A stretch of DNA of 64,000 nt, taken from assembly GCA_020746875.1 (NCBI GenBank), contig JAGTJL010000002.1:3658001-3722000 (forward strand), given 5' to 3'. Below are positions 10,797 through 23,290 of this stretch, in pieces. A program made the position numbers and the translations under genes. Source of the stretch: Rhexocercosporidium sp. MPI-PUGE-AT-0058. Lineage: Eukaryota; Ascomycota; Leotiomycetes; Helotiales. Position 1 is the first letter of the stretch, and every line of letters begins with the position of its first letter. The notes under the pieces are model-generated. The model was not told the DNA's origin and did no database searches. It saw only the letters and a list, made by a program, of their open reading frames with translations.

Positions 10797-13700
10797 TCAA
10801 GGCCCAACATTATACTTCAACTTGATACCCATGGCAGCAAGCTCAACATCCAGATACTTCAACACACCAGGAACAGCAACAATTGTCGTATCCTCCCCAC
10901 CAACCCATCTCTGCCCCTCACCATCCTCCCAAATCTCACCCTGACCTGAAAAGTCCTCAGCACGATATGCACACTTCCTACACCGAACGACCCCAGTTCC
11001 CTTCTTTCTAGATGCGAATGCCGAGACGGTAGGCTGAGTCGAAAGAAAAGTCCCACACTCCTTGCAAATCCATGAGCGGGAGTAATCCGAGCAGTTCAGC
11101 AATCGATCCTGAAGGAGGAAAGCAGTTCCGTGAGCAAGTAAGGAATCACGCTCCATCTCACCCACACGAATACCACCGCCCTTCTTTCGACCCTTGATTG
11201 GCTGTCCAGTCAATTGAGTCACGGGTCCTGTAGTTCGAACTTGGAACTTGTCATTCACCATGTGACGGAGACGTTGGTAGTAGACAACTCCGATGTAGAT
11301 ATCGACGTGAAGTTCCTCACCAGTGATGCCAGAATACATGGGCTCGTTACCGTAGTAGTTGTAACCAGCTTTCATTAATTGATGGCCGAAGTAGTCCCCT
11401 GCTGTATTCTCCTCATCGAATCGGAAAGGTGTACTGTCTTGCGCAAGTCCGTGGAGAGCACCAGCCTTACCAGCCAGAGACTCGACGAACATACCGATGG
11501 TCATACGAGATGGAAAGGCGTGAGGGTTGATGATCGTGTCGGGCTGAATTCCAGACTCGGTGAAAGGCATATCGACGCTGGGCCATTTCTGAGAGCAGAC
11601 ACCCTTCTGTCCGTGCCGAGAAGAGAACTTGTCACCAATGACTGGGGAACGGGGTATGCGGAACTTGATCGAGATAGCCTGCGCAGGCTCAACTCCGTTC
11701 TCATTTCCAATCAACCGGACCTCATCAATGAAGGCGATCTCGCCATCCTTATACTTCTCAAAGTGCGTGATCCCATCCTTGTTAATCAGGTTCCCGTTGT
11801 GATCCTGACTCACGGTATGCCATGCACAGATCTTGTCACCCTCTTGAACCATACGTCCAATATGAGGCAGGCCATCATCATCAATCATAGCCTTGATCTC
11901 CGCTTTGATCTCAGATCCTGGTGCGAACCCGAACAGCTTCTTAATGTTTTTCGAGGATCTCGATCTACCGCCCTCTTCAAGATCAACCTTCTTGACCTTG
12001 TAGATCGTACCATGACCAAATCCCCGCTCGTGAGAGCTCTTGTTGATTATCATGGCGTCATCCATGTCATATCCAGTATACGAGATGACTGCAACAACGG
12101 AATTCATACCATTGGGGAAGTTGTCGAAACCATACTCGTTGTGCAGAGGAGCTCGAACAATTGGTGTCTGTCCAGTCTGAAGGCGGTAAGTCTTGTTGTC
12201 CGACCTGTATCGAACGGCTGTTCCTGGCGTTCCCATCGATTGTTTACCCATCTGACACTGGTACATGTTTCTAGGAGATTGGTTGAAGTCGGAAAAGGGA
12301 GTCATGTTGGCGAGAATAGAGAGAATGTTGGTGGGGTCGAATTCGACGTGAGTAGACTCTCCAGAGACGATCTCGGGCTCGGTGACGGCAATAGACATGA
12401 ATGGCTGCTCTTGTGGACCAATAAGATCCTCCATATCCAGTGGCAGGTATTTCACAGGACGAACCATTCTCGATGGAGCTGCAGACATATAAATTCCAGG
12501 ATATTGACCTCCAGCCGAGTTAGGTACCCAACAAATCTCAAGCTCTTTTGGAACGTCATGGGATCCTTCAACTTTCCAGTATCGAAGGGTATCCGCAATT
12601 GTGACCGACTGCTTGGGTGTACACCATCCAAGAATCTTCCCATCGAGAGTAACAACAATGCTCTCCTTGGTCGACGAGGATCCCGAACTGACAACACCAA
12701 GACCAGCCACAAGTTTAGGAATCGCCGAAACGTCAGAAGCTTTTGTAAGGATCCGGCATTTGTGGGAGAGATGGTTCAGGAGACCACAAGGACTTCCATC
12801 GGGAGTGTGGACGGGACACAAGAAACCCCAACTTTCAGGGAGAAGCTTCCGAACAGTCGTTGTCTTCAATTGGGCGAAGAAACTACCTCTGTGAACCATG
12901 CGGAAATGACTAATGAATCGTAAAAAGTTGATCTTCTCTGCCACGACCGTGAAACCAGAGACTTGCTGCAGATCGAGACCTGTAGGACTGACCAAATTGC
13001 CGGTTGACATGAAGTACTCGAGAGCACCTCCAACGTTCTCATTCGTCCGTCCACACAGCTTGACTGGGAACTCTTTCAAGAATTCAGGGGTGTTAAATCC
13101 ATTCTCAGGGCTCTTCCGTAGATACTCCCGTACCGCCATCCGCAACTGCGTCGAGAGCCAGTCATCCAAACGCTCCTTGATGATCATGCCATAAAGGAAA
13201 CCTCCCAGTAAAATCTCTTGGTTCTGCACAGCATCGGGGTTGTCCACTGCACAGTCCCCAGCCACCAACGCATAAAGCTTCCTCGTCATAAAAAGCAGCA
13301 TTTTGAACTTGTCATTATCCTGGGCTTCTGTGACGTTGACATTCCCCAAGTGGACCAGTACAATCTTCCGCAGGAATTCCGTACCGCAATCGTAATTCGA
13401 CATGGTATCGGGAACTCCCAAAACAATCCGGAACTTCTCTCCCAGGTATGCGCGAGTCTTGCTCTTCGTATACAGCCCGTATGCCTTGTATGTCCGCAGC
13501 AGCAACTCCACTCGATCGGTCAAGAATGTATTCTTCGCTCCTTCAGACCCAGCAGATCCCACAAGACCCTCGAAAATCTCTCGATCGTTCGTTTCCACTA
13601 ATGCCTTCATCACCATCATTACTGGGACCAAGTATTCGGCCTTTCTCCACGAGAATCGGAACGTAACGTTGCCGTCTTTCAGGTAGTGAAGAACGTTTGT

Positions 13701-14465
13701 CTGGGAAGTTTGATCCGGTCGTACTGATCGCATGAGCATACCGTATTTCGAGTATGCCGGTCCTCTGCCTTCGAACGATGGACGTTCAATTGCCATTGGA
13801 AAATTCCTCCTGTTGACAACCAGCAGACGAATGATCTTCTCGATTCCGTTCACGACGAAGTATCCACCCAATTCTTCGGCTTCCTCCTTCCGTTGCACCA
13901 GCTGAGCGGGGGAGTTGTTCTCGAGGTGGCATCGATTTGACTAAGAAATCAGTACTTGATCTGGCTATTGGTAGAATCGACCTACCATCATCATCAAAGG
14001 TATCTGTCCCAAGTCTCGCACAAACTCTTTCGGGTCTCCATTGTTTATCCTAAACTCGAATTTCGCGCTCATCCTCCCTCTGTATGTAACATGGCGCTCT
14101 CTGCATTCTGCGGGTAGGATCTCTCGATTCCTGGTAGAGAATTTGTTGGATGCGGGTAGCATTGACTTCTCCACGAAGACTTCCTTGACCCTGATCCGCA
14201 GGACATTCTTTCCCGCCGGTCCCGTCCTGTCATCTCCATCCAGGTATGTCCTCTCTCCAATGTCCAGCAGGCCCTGCGCAACGGTTCCGTTCTCTCCGAA
14301 AAGCGCATTGAAGGATTCGATGTGAGGGGAGATGGCAGCTTTCAGGGCGGGGTACGCGGAATGATCTTTGGGAGGATTTCGAAAGAGGTTCTCTCGACGC
14401 AAGGTATCATACTCATGATTCCATTTGGTATCTGTGCCAGCTCGAGCAGAGGTAGAGGGAGGCAT
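10797..14465 (-). CDS. RPA2: DNA-directed RNA polymerase I subunit RPA2 (second largest)
   Basis: Spliced protein of 1207 residues, very close to the yeast RPA135 length (1203). Exon 1 is 14465-13986, a 45-base intron follows, and exon 2 is 13940-10797. It starts with the RENLFRNPPKDHSAYP stretch that opens RPA2 proteins, carries SNRCHLENNSPAQLVQRKEE directly across the splice junction, the lobe and protrusion regions, the catalytic-core motif GDKFSSRHGQKGVCS, and a C-terminal zinc ribbon (WICKECGTF ... VVRCRKCAYR). It forms one side of the active cleft of Pol I, which makes the large rRNA precursor in the nucleolus. The frame is open upstream to an ATG at 14603, but that extension is proline/threonine-rich and unlike the family, so I prefer 14465. 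No damage is seen. Confidence 0.97.
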
Positions 14466-16764
14466 TTTGCTGGAGAGCGTCAGTCTGGTGGTGGAAAGGG
14501 TGGGCAAGGGCAAGAAGAGCAAGGTTGGGGAAACGGCGGTCGAGGTGCGAAGGAGGCGCAGATTGTGCGGGTGAGCCGTCCAAAAGGATTCAATGGTAGG
14601 CAAAGAGAGGATATAATCTTACCTGTCAGATAGCACAGCGAGCTACAGGACAACGACAACCAATGCGTGTTGAGCTTCTGATGAGGCAGAGAGCTTCAAC
14701 ATCATCACCTGGACCAAAAACATCTCCTCGAACTTTTTTTCTCGCTAATGATAACACTAGCGGCATGGGGCTTATCGGGGGGATCGGAATTACTGGACCT
14801 TCCGTACCTTCCGTACCGGACCGTACTTTCGTGCATACGGATAGGGAAGGGAGGGAAAGGGAAGGGGAGAGGGAGAGGCGGTTGGGCACCAATGCACCCA
14901 CCTACCATCCATCCATCTGTAGTCAGTCCTGTCCTGTCCTGTCCTCTCCGTACCTCAAAAGCAAAGGTCCTCGGCCAGCCAGCAGGAAGTCAGCCAGTGG
15001 TGGGTGGGCTACCAGGACTTTGTTTGTTTTGCATTTGCATGCTCTCCTCCCCTTGTCCCTCGTCCGCCCTGAACAAGCAACATCCAGAAACCTGATCTCA
15101 CTATGTATCATTTGTATTATTGGCTTGAATTTCAGTTGCAGCCGCAACGCCCGCCGAGTTCCCCTCTTTGCCTGGACTGTATGGTAAGGTAGGCCTGGAG
15201 CCACGTCCACTCATAGCCAGTCAAGCCCCTCATTTGCGCTCCAGTCGCTGCAAGTGCTCAAAGCGAGGCAAAAGCATAGGTGCACCTGGGTGAGCAGAGG
15301 GAGAACTACCTGCTTGCTTCTGCTTCTGCGTCTGCTCCTGCTTCTGCTTGTGCGTGTGCTTCTGCTTCTGCTTCTGCTTGCTGCGGTGCACTCTGCCTGC
15401 AGCTAGCTAGCTACCCAGGAGCTCTTGTATTGTACCTTCAGAACGAACTCCTCTACTCGCCTGCTTTGCCTGCTTTCCCTTGCCTTGCCTCACCTTGCCT
15501 TCAATTTGGGGGCTTACACCAGTACATACATACATAGATACACATACATACAAACTATCTATCACATCACCATCCAGCCTTCAAGCCCTCCAGTCAGCCA
15601 GCCAGGCCCCGACCAAACTCAACCACCACCACCTCCACCACCACCACCACCACAGCTGACGGACGTCCATCCATTGCCAGTTCCTGACTCGCCTTGCCGT
15701 GCTTTTTGCTTGCCCTGCATTTATCTGCGTCTTGTCTTGACGCCTTCGACCCTCCTCAACCCTCAGCTCTTGCTTGGGCTTATAATAATACAAGCAAATA
15801 CTACTACTGTACAAGCACCTCAAAGCGCCTCAACGCATCAGACCAGCCAGACCAGGCTCAACCAGCCAGTCCCTCCTTGAGCCCCGCGTTCGTCATCTAC
15901 TGCTACCCGGTCGGTCTACCTTGCTACCTTCCTACCTACCTACCTACCCACCTACATACTTACCTCTTCTCTTCTCCTCTTTACATACAACATCAACCTC
16001 AACCTCAGCTTCTTTCTCATTCTCTTCTCCTTGGAATTACCCTTCTATTGCCTGCCCATTCATTATCTTTTCTATTTAATCATCAATCACATCGCACCAT
16101 TTCCCGAACTCAAATCAGACCCGAGTCCCCCCACCAAACTCTTTGCTTTTGCCGAGACTAGACCTGCATCTTGTGTCTGTCTGACCTGAACCCGACTTCA
16201 CCACTGCACCGCACCGCACCGCACTCCTGGAAGCTTTGCGCTTCGGCTTCGTCTGTGTGTTTCTCGTCTCGTCTCGGCCCTCCATCACTCAGAGTCCTCC
16301 ATCCTCACTCCCTCACTCCCTCCCTCCCTCACTCACTCACCTACCCTCCCTCTTTCCTGGCGGTTCGTGCTCGACCTCCCCCCTGGGACCATCTCCGTCC
16401 CCGACACTGGATCCCGAATTGCCATCCTATCCCACCCCCATCCCCATCTCATCCTATCCTTTCACAAGCGCTGCTCCTCAAGCTACTCGTACACCGTCGC
16501 TGTCAACCCCAAACGTCAAATTGCGATCAGACAAACTCAATCACTCCCCCAGCGCACAAAGGCTTACGGTGATACATAACTTGGATTTACGCCTATCTGG
16601 TCTCTGCGAATTACATTACCGCTACACAACATCTACAGCTTCAAGCTCTCCACCTTCTGTCCCCACTCGTTCCCCACGCAGCCTTGCGCAACCTTCAGGC
16701 AACCGCCCATCTAATCCGCAACAAAACCTCTTCGCATCCTATACCTCCATACAATCGAGCTATC
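14466..16764 (+). promoter_or_regulatory. 2.3-kb pyrimidine-rich spacer between RPA2 and Arl8
   Basis: RPA2 and the Arl8 gene are head to head over this spacer. From about 14900 to 16760 the plus strand is strongly C/T-rich, with long CCT, CTC and ACC runs (for example 15622-15655 and 16300-16345). Several open frames cross it, but they read as low-complexity Pro/Ser/Leu/Thr and resemble no family. I read it as the Arl8 promoter and a long leader of the CT-rich kind common upstream of fungal housekeeping genes. A spliced 5' leader intron inside it is possible but cannot be fixed. Confidence 0.5.
15311..15382 (+). repeat. Imperfect TGCTTC hexanucleotide repeat
   Basis: About twelve units of TGCTTC with scattered changes (TGCGTC, TGCTCC, TGTGCG) in the leader region of the Arl8 gene. 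Confidence 0.8.
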
Positions 16765-17597
16765 ATGGCAGGTCTATTCAAGAGGGTGTATGATTGGCTG
16801 TTGAGGTTATTCTGGTCAGTTGCCGCTGTTGTGTCAATTCGCGCGCATGTCGTGCGAACTTTTGCGCTGCAAGAATGCACCTCGAATAAACACATACCGC
16901 GCATAGCATGCTGACCTCTTCCCGATGATAGGGCGACTGAGATGGATATCACAATGATAGGACTCCAAAATGCCGGCAAGACATCGCTGTTGAGAGTTCT
17001 GGCGGTAAGAGAATCCGGCTCCCTATCCCATCAGCCAGTACTGACTTCCATCCAGGGCGGAGAATTCACACTCGAGTACGTTCCCATTCTCTTTTCCTTC
17101 TTTGTGCGACCTACGGCAGTTGAACATCAGCAAATATTATCCGCGCGACCGACGATATCATCTGGCTGACCATATCCCTTCCCCATAGCTCCATCCCAAC
17201 TGTTGGTTTCAATATGAAGCGGGTACAGAAGGGCCATGTGACGCTTAAATGTTGGGATCTCGGAGGACAACCCAGGTTTCGGTCTATGTGGGAGCGATAT
17301 TGCCGAGGGGTGAATGCCATTGTGTTCATCGTCGACTCGGCAGATACCGAAGCCTTGCCAGTCGCAAAGGATGAGCTGCATCTTCTCCTTGAAAAGCCTG
17401 TCCTCGAGGGCATCCCCTTGTTGGTTCTTGGAAACAAGTCGGATCTCGAGGAGAAATTATCCGTCGATGAGCTGATCGAAGCTCTGGATTTGAAGAGCAT
17501 TTCCCATCGCGAAGTGAGTTGCTATGGAATCAGTGCGAAAGAAGAGACCAACCTCGATGCTGTTCTGCAGTGGCTAGTTGCTCGCGCCAGCAAGTAG
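16765..17597 (+). CDS. ARL8: ADP-ribosylation factor-like GTPase Arl8
   Basis: Spliced protein of 183 residues from exons 16765-16814, 16932-17004, 17056-17075 (only 20 bases) and 17189-17597. The N terminus [17 protein letters not shown] is the amphipathic membrane-binding helix typical of Arl8, without the Gly2 needed for myristoylation. GTPase motifs: P-loop GLQNAGKT, switch I PTVGFNM, switch [19 protein letters not shown] and the SAK-like GISAKEE. Arl8 recruits effectors to lysosome/vacuole membranes and, in filamentous fungi, to vesicles moved by kinesin; that is family knowledge. The frame and the family order are kept only if the 20-base micro-exon is used, which supports the model. 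Introns are 117, 51 and 113 bases. Confidence 0.95.
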
Positions 17598-19647
17598 ACG
17601 TCGACTCATCCCTGGAAACCCATCGACCTTGTCCGGGACAAAACTTCCCAGAAAGAAATAATGACGAATGATAACGAAATGATGGAAAGATAAAACTCTC
17701 CCTCCGGTCTGCAAGGACCCAAACGAATACATTTCTTCCGCCCACAGCACCTCTTGTTTTTCCTTACGACCACAAATGACCGGATCCCCCCCGTCACAGC
17801 AACTCTTCTCGCACGTACGAAAAGGATTTCCTTACCTCACATTCGGTTCCATACGTTCCTCTTCTTTATGCGCCATGTCTGAAATGATGAGACGACCTCG
17901 ATGACCAGCATTTGCCGTTTAGTTCGATCAATCGATCGATCGCATCAGTAGCTAGCTCGCTTGAGACTGCTAGATTTCCTCCTACTCGCTGGTTCCCCGT
18001 TTCGGCATTCAAGCGTGGGATTGTTGGGCCTGGATGTTGCTATAGCTCTTGCGTTGAACCCCCCTTTTTTCTTCTCTTTGGTTCGGAGGGAGCTTTGTTG
18101 AAGGCATGGCTGGGTGTTAGGGTCTCGAGTATTGTAATTAGCATATCCATATCTCATGCTTGAGGGTTTGAAGACTTCGATTGTGATTGCTCCGTGACTT
18201 CGTAGGTTCGCAAGAGTGGAGGAAGTCGCAGATGAGTGAGTGGGATTTCCATACTCCGAGGAGGTCCACGGGCATGAGATGGCTAGAAATGCTGGAATGC
18301 TGGAATATTGCGGAGAAGGACGTTGTGCCCGGACAAGAACGCCCTCATCCACATATTGACTGACAGGAAGGTTTTATGAAGAGAAGAGGAAGAAGAACAA
18401 GAACAAGAAGGAGGATAGACAACACATTTTACCACTTAGCAGCACCCTGCTGCGCTGGCAGCCGTGGCATGGCTCGCTCGCTCACTCACTCACTCAACTC
18501 ACTCACTCACCCCTCAGGCTACGGTACGCACAAACCATCGATGCGCTGGCAGTTCGGTGCATGGGTATGGGTATGGGTATGGGTGTGTGTGCATGGGAAG
18601 GGAGAGACCCTTGTAGCAGTAGCAGTGATGGAGGGATGTGATTGGATGGGTGAGCTGGGGATGGATCAAGCGGGGTGAGTGGTTGGGGTTCTTTGGCTAC
18701 TGGATGGGGGAGGGAGATCAGTTGATGACGATTTCTGTGGCAGGGAATTGGGATCTTTTTACCTCCGTAATCTTGGGCGTGTTTTGACAGGTGGGGTGAT
18801 GGCTTTGGCAGATGGATACAGTAGATTGATAGATAGGTTGGAGGTGGCTACTGAGTTGGAGTAACCCTCCCACCCCATACGTCCTGTAGAGCTGGAGGAG
18901 AGATGGGGAAATGGCTTCTGAGCGGCGTGATGAGATCTACGTTGCAGTGGGATAGCTGAGCTTGCGGAGCTTGAGCTCGGCTTGAGATTCCAGTGGCTTG
19001 GATTTGGAATCGAGGCATGTTGTACGGTAAGTACAGAGGGAGGATGGATGGATGGTCTCGGCAGGGTTGAGAGAACACAGTCAAGTCTCACTTCAACCAG
19101 TAGATATAAGATAAGTCCGGACCCGAAATAGTTACAACAGTACCGCTTCCCTCTTATCCTTCTTATTACGAGTACCGTATAGTGCATCACAAAGTCAAAT
19201 CCAAGTCTCTCATACGAACAAAGTTCAAGACGTCAGCTCTCTTCACTGATCTCCCCAGGCCACGCAATGCAAGGTGTGGCATGCTCATGGTGTTGACGGC
19301 TCGGCACAGGATTCCAGACATGTGCTGAAAGGTACACGTAGCATGACAATAAATACGCCAGGGCTGAGCAGCTGAGCCGAGACCTTGTGCTTCCCTTTCG
19401 GCGAACAAGGAACTCAGCCACCGCCCAAGAACTCGACGAGCAAGATCTCCTCTTTTCTACTCGAACGTTGTCTTGTTGTCTTCTATCACTTACTTCATTC
19501 TTCTCTCCTATCGATCATTCCTCGAGCCCATACCTACATATAATACACGACTTCAAACTTGCGAAGGTACTGTTACGGGAGCGACAGTTCAGCCAGACTG
19601 TTCAACATCAATCGAACCTCACGCCACGAACGGCTCGAGAATCCAGT
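17598..19647. other. Intergenic: Arl8 3' flank and RCR-like gene promoter
   Basis: Two kilobases without a convincing exon. Simple repeats occur: CACT runs near 18480-18515 and ATGGGT units near 18558-18585. A CT-rich stretch just before 19648 resembles the leader of the next gene. Open frames on both strands are short and low in complexity. Confidence 0.4.
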
Positions 19648-20344
19648 ATGGCACCAACAAACTCCAAGAGCCTTATGGCTAGAGATCGGTAAGTCCCTGA
19701 CTCTTTCTTGCTACTCTTTGTCCTCCTATTTCATCCCACAGATACTTAACCCAATCATTACTACATCCACTCGTTCGTTCAATGACTAACCATCAACCCA
19801 AAGCTGCGACATCTACGGAAACTGCTACTACTCCACATGGGACAACTGGGGCCGCTGGGTCGCACTCGTCCTCATCGTAATCTTCTTCCTCCTTGTCGGA
19901 CTCGGGTTCTCGTAAGTAGCACCTTCTTTCCTCCCTTCTCTCTCTGTCCACCCTCCTCCCAACACTTTCGCAAATACTAAAGCATGTAGATGCATCAGGA
20001 CCCGACGCCGTCGCCGTCGCGGAATGGCACCCATGTACGGCACGGGCTGGATGGGAGGCAAACCACCCGTCGGACAACAGCACGGCCATCCTGGGAACTG
20101 GGGCCAGCAACAAGGAGGATATCAGGCGCCTCCACCGCCGTATATGGGCAACCAGGCTACAGGCACGACGTTCCAGAGCCACGATGGGTATTATGGGAAT
20201 CACAACCAGGGCTATGGACAGCAGAGTGGGGGCATCGAATTGCAGCAGCCGGGGGCGAGTTATCAGCCGCAGAGGGGTGGGGATCATGTGTATGAGCCGC
20301 CGATGGGAGCGCCGCCTGGAAAGGGAGATGGGATCATTCGTTAG
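19648..20344 (+). CDS. RCR-like single-pass membrane protein with PPxY motif
   Basis: Spliced protein of 167 residues from exons 19648-19688, 19804-19911 and 19990-20344. A short N-terminal head with a CDIYGNCYYSTWDNWGRW segment leads into one membrane helix (about 33-51), followed by a run of seven basic residues (RTRRRRRRG) and the MYGTGWM motif that marks the fungal RCR (Congo red resistance) family. The rest is a Gly/Gln/Tyr-rich tail. PPPPY at about 97-101 is a PY motif of the sort that binds WW domains of the Rsp5/Nedd4 ubiquitin ligase; yeast Rcr1/Rcr2 work this way in the sorting of plasma-membrane proteins and in chitin deposition. The function is inferred from family and layout; the CT-rich leader is normal for this genome. 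Confidence 0.82.
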
Positions 20345-21180
20345 ATGAGGGGGAAGCTGATGATAGATTAATGAGGGCTTTCACGGTTTTAGGGGCGGTG
20401 TGGGTGATGTTGGAGGATGTGCTTTTGATGATGGGTGGTGTTGGATTGGTGTAATGATACCGGGATGGGAATTTCTCTTCTGAGTGGTGATGATGGATGG
20501 ATGATTCACACACGAATGGTTTATGAGGGATCACGCTTGCTTTAACGGACATTGGAATAGGATGGGATGGAATAGGATGAAATGGTAGGAGAGGAGGACG
20601 ATTAGCAGATTGTCACTTGTGCTTTTGTGGTGAGGACGAAAGGAGAAAATTATGTCTAGTGAGTGGCTGTACCGAGGTCATGCAAGTAATGCAAATGTTT
20701 CAATCTTGTTCCTTTCCTGTTGTATTTCTCGTTTGGGGATGAAAGTTCGCTTTACAATTCTTCAACTGCGGGCCAGAGATGGGCAAACAATTCTTCAACT
20801 GCCCCCGAGTGGCTGCAGCGCGGAGTCTTCGCGTGGTGAGTAGGGCAGGTGGGGAGGCGATACCCGAGTACTTCCCGTTTGGGAAGTCCGGATTCAATAT
20901 CAACATCAACATCAGCGTTCCTTCCTTTCTTTTCGCGATGTTCGACTCAGGTCCACCTCAAGCGAGGGCGCTGTCTGAGTTAGCTTTAGCACCTTTCGGG
21001 ATATCGACTTCTCATTTCTGTCTGTTCTCTTCTTCTTCTTCTTCTTCTCCCTTCAACTGCACCACATTTCCATACGAACATCACCTCCCGTCCTCTCCAC
21101 ATCCTCGAGCGCCATCTGCAAAACTACAGCTTCACCATATACCACTCTAGACACACATCCTCACCCGACACAGACTCAAA
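20345..21180. other. Intergenic, MYND gene promoter
   Basis: No gene seen. A 15-base string ACAATTCTTCAACTG occurs twice, about 37 bases apart (20753 and 20790). A CT-rich leader with TTC repeats (about 21027-21050) precedes the MYND gene ATG. Confidence 0.4.
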
Positions 21181-21970
21181 ATGCCACCTTCGTCCGACAT
21201 CATGCCTGAACCAACCATCACCATTGAGTACATGGTCCTGCTTGGTGACCCCAGACTTCGGGGGATTGATGGCGCCGTTTGCAACTTCACCTTCTCGGAA
21301 CAAGCTCCGGCCTTTCTGTGTACTGAGATCCCCGAGGATAGCGACCCAAAGCTAGATGAGTACAAGGACGCTCTCTCGCGCTTCCAACACTCTCTCGGCG
21401 TTACCCACTGCAAGAACATGCTTCTCACCCGACCTTTCAAGTGCATCGTCTGCCCCAGACCAGCCACCTCAACCGTCAGCTGCTCCATTCCCAGGCTATC
21501 GACCAAGTCAGGCCACGAGCCCAAGATACTTGATTTCCAGGCTCCTGTCTGCATTACCGGCGGCATGTGCGATGGCAAGGCTCGAAAGATTGTTCAAGAG
21601 GAAGTCATGTCACTCATCCCTAAGGACGTTGAAGTCAAGACTGGTGAAATTGAAGGCTGCCGGACCTGTGGTAATACCAAGGGAGTGAAGCTCTGCGGTG
21701 GCTGTAACAGTATTTCGTAAGTCGAAGAAAGGTATCTGGGACACTCTAGATCTGACTGGTACTGCTAGATATTGTTCCAAGGAATGCCAGTCCAAGAATT
21801 GGGCTTACCACAAGGACGTTTGTAAGATCATCCGATTCGAACGTGCTATGCAAGCTGGTGATATCGACGCCGCCGCTGCTGCTACCAAGAAGAAGCCCGC
21901 CGCTACAGCTGGTACGAAGAAGACATCCGCCAGGAAGTCCACAACTAAAGCTAGTGCGAACGAGTCTTAG
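21181..21970 (+). CDS. MYND-type zinc finger protein
   Basis: Spliced protein of 245 residues from exons 21181-21716 and 21769-21970 (52-base intron). The intron splits a complete MYND finger: CRTCGNTKGVKLCGGCNS before it and YCSKECQSKNWAYHKDVC after it, so all Cys and His ligands are present. The N-terminal 160 residues carry IEYMVLLGDPRLRGI and FKCIVCPRPATS and match no catalytic fold that I recognise. The C terminus is an Ala/Lys/Thr-rich basic tail (KKKPAATAGTKKTSARK), plausible for nucleic acid contact or nuclear localisation. MYND fingers usually bind proline-rich partners. A decayed copy of the same gene lies about 700 bases downstream. Confidence 0.85.
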
Positions 21971-22689
21971 GTCACTTCATCCGCGAACAAGATGCGGCCA
22001 CTAGCTAGCGGGCCTTGCCAGTAATGAGCGTTCTTTTTTTATCTTTTTCATTTTGGCCTATGAGCATGAAGTTACAGGGTAGTACATCACGATTTGCTGC
22101 AAAGTATAGGCCGGGCATATCTCGCTGCTGATATGATGGAAGCATTACAGCAGCCAAGGTTATGAACTCCTGTTTGCGAGCGATGGGCTTCCAGGAGTTA
22201 TAGGAATCAAAGACCTGACTTCGTATAAACCATGTCTTTTTAATGTGTTCAAGCTAGCTCGCGACTCGTCGTAATCCCTGTTCTGTCTTGTCAAAGCATC
22301 GACGATCCATATTCGATGCTTTGGGTGTTCCCTTCCCGAAGCAATTCGCCCTTTGTGATTGAAATCAACTTCCGTCTGCCGTCACGATTTAGAGCTCTCA
22401 CATGGTCAAACCCATTTCCACCACGCAGTTCATTCATGTATGGTTCTCAAGGCTAGGCAAAAGCTTCACGACAGTCGTGATACTTCTTCGTGTCGATCTC
22501 TCAGGTTCGTCTAACAACAACATCATCATCATCATCTCCCCTCAAAACTGTCAACAAAGCGTTACCAAACACCCTACCCGGCCTTACCGTTCCCTTCTCA
22601 TCACCCGTTGATACCTCCCACTCTTTTCACCTACAACAGCAATACCGTCAATCCTCTCGCCTTCACAAAACATCACGTCTGAGCTAAGG
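21971..22689. other. Intergenic between the MYND gene and its decayed copy
   Basis: Contains the 3' flank of the MYND gene. No independent gene was read. CT- and ATC-rich sequence near 22510-22540 resembles the leader of the intact MYND gene and may be the leftover leader of the pseudogene. Confidence 0.35.
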
Positions 22690-23290
22690 GTTCCCATCAA
22701 GTACATCGTATACTGCGGCGATCCTCGACTCGACGTTATGACGAGGATGTTCAAGTTCGATGGCTCCGCTTTAACATTGGCACGTGTCCCATACAGCGTC
22801 ACTCCGCCACCAGAGCTAGTCAACAGAATATACAAACTCTGCACACGAATATAAGATCAACAAGGTTACAAAGTTCGGCTCTCCTACCCATGGAAATGCA
22901 TCATCTGCACCAAACCCTCAACGCGCTTAGGCGGCATCAACAGGTTGTTCGACCACAGCGGATTGAACAAGGCGGAATTTCAAGCCGTCATCGGTCGATG
23001 TTGCAGTGCCTGTTTCCAGTGTAGTGAGAAGGCTTCGGCTATCACGTAGAGCCATGAGTGTATTGGTCGCTAGGCAGGGGGTAAATGTTTCGTCTTCACT
23101 CCTGTGCGACTGTTGTGGCAAGTGTACGGGGTATAAGCAAGCTCTGTGCTGATTGCAAGACTACGGGGTGAGTGGCTTCGCTTCTTTGCTGTTATGATGG
23201 GTGGTGAGCTGTGGGTGGACCTAGCTATTGCTCGGAAGAGTGGCAAACTAAGAGACGGCCGGTTGATAAGAGAAAGAGAGTGTGTGCAGG
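22690..23290 (+). pseudogene. Decayed tandem copy of the MYND-finger gene
   Basis: Reading short frames in turn recovers the order of the intact gene upstream: VPIKYIVYCGDPRL (compare IEYMVLLGDPRL), YPWKCIICTKPSTR (compare RPFKCIVCPRPATS), CDCCGKC and, in another frame, SKLCADCKTTG (compare CRTCG ... KLCGGCNS). A splice-like GTGAGT ... CCTAG follows, then YCSEEWQTKRRP ... KRVC (compare YCSKECQSKNWAYHKDVC). Lesions: no ATG in frame at the 5' end, a TAA after KLCTRI, a frame change inside the first half of the finger, and loss of one zinc Cys (to Trp) and the His in the second half. Even the intron position is kept. The coordinates are approximate. Confidence 0.75.

Noticed and set aside
11379..12923. 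514-codon open frame on the plus strand
   Set aside because: It is antisense to RPA2, whose protein is certain. Its composition (Arg/Ser/His-rich) is what the complementary strand of conserved coding sequence gives.
14466..14603. N-terminal extension of RPA2 to an ATG at 14603
   Set aside because: The 46 extra residues are Thr/Leu/Pro-rich without family match; the family starts just before RENLFRNPPKD.
15280..16579. Several long open frames in the pyrimidine-rich spacer
   Set aside because: Low-complexity Pro/Ser/Leu/Thr translations of CT-rich sequence, overlapping in all frames, no family and no splice support.
20759..20830. GRF-type zinc finger fragment (NCGPEMGKQFFNCPR)
   Set aside because: Only about 15 residues fit, and part of the match comes from a repeated string CTTCAACTGC; no other part of a GRF protein is near.
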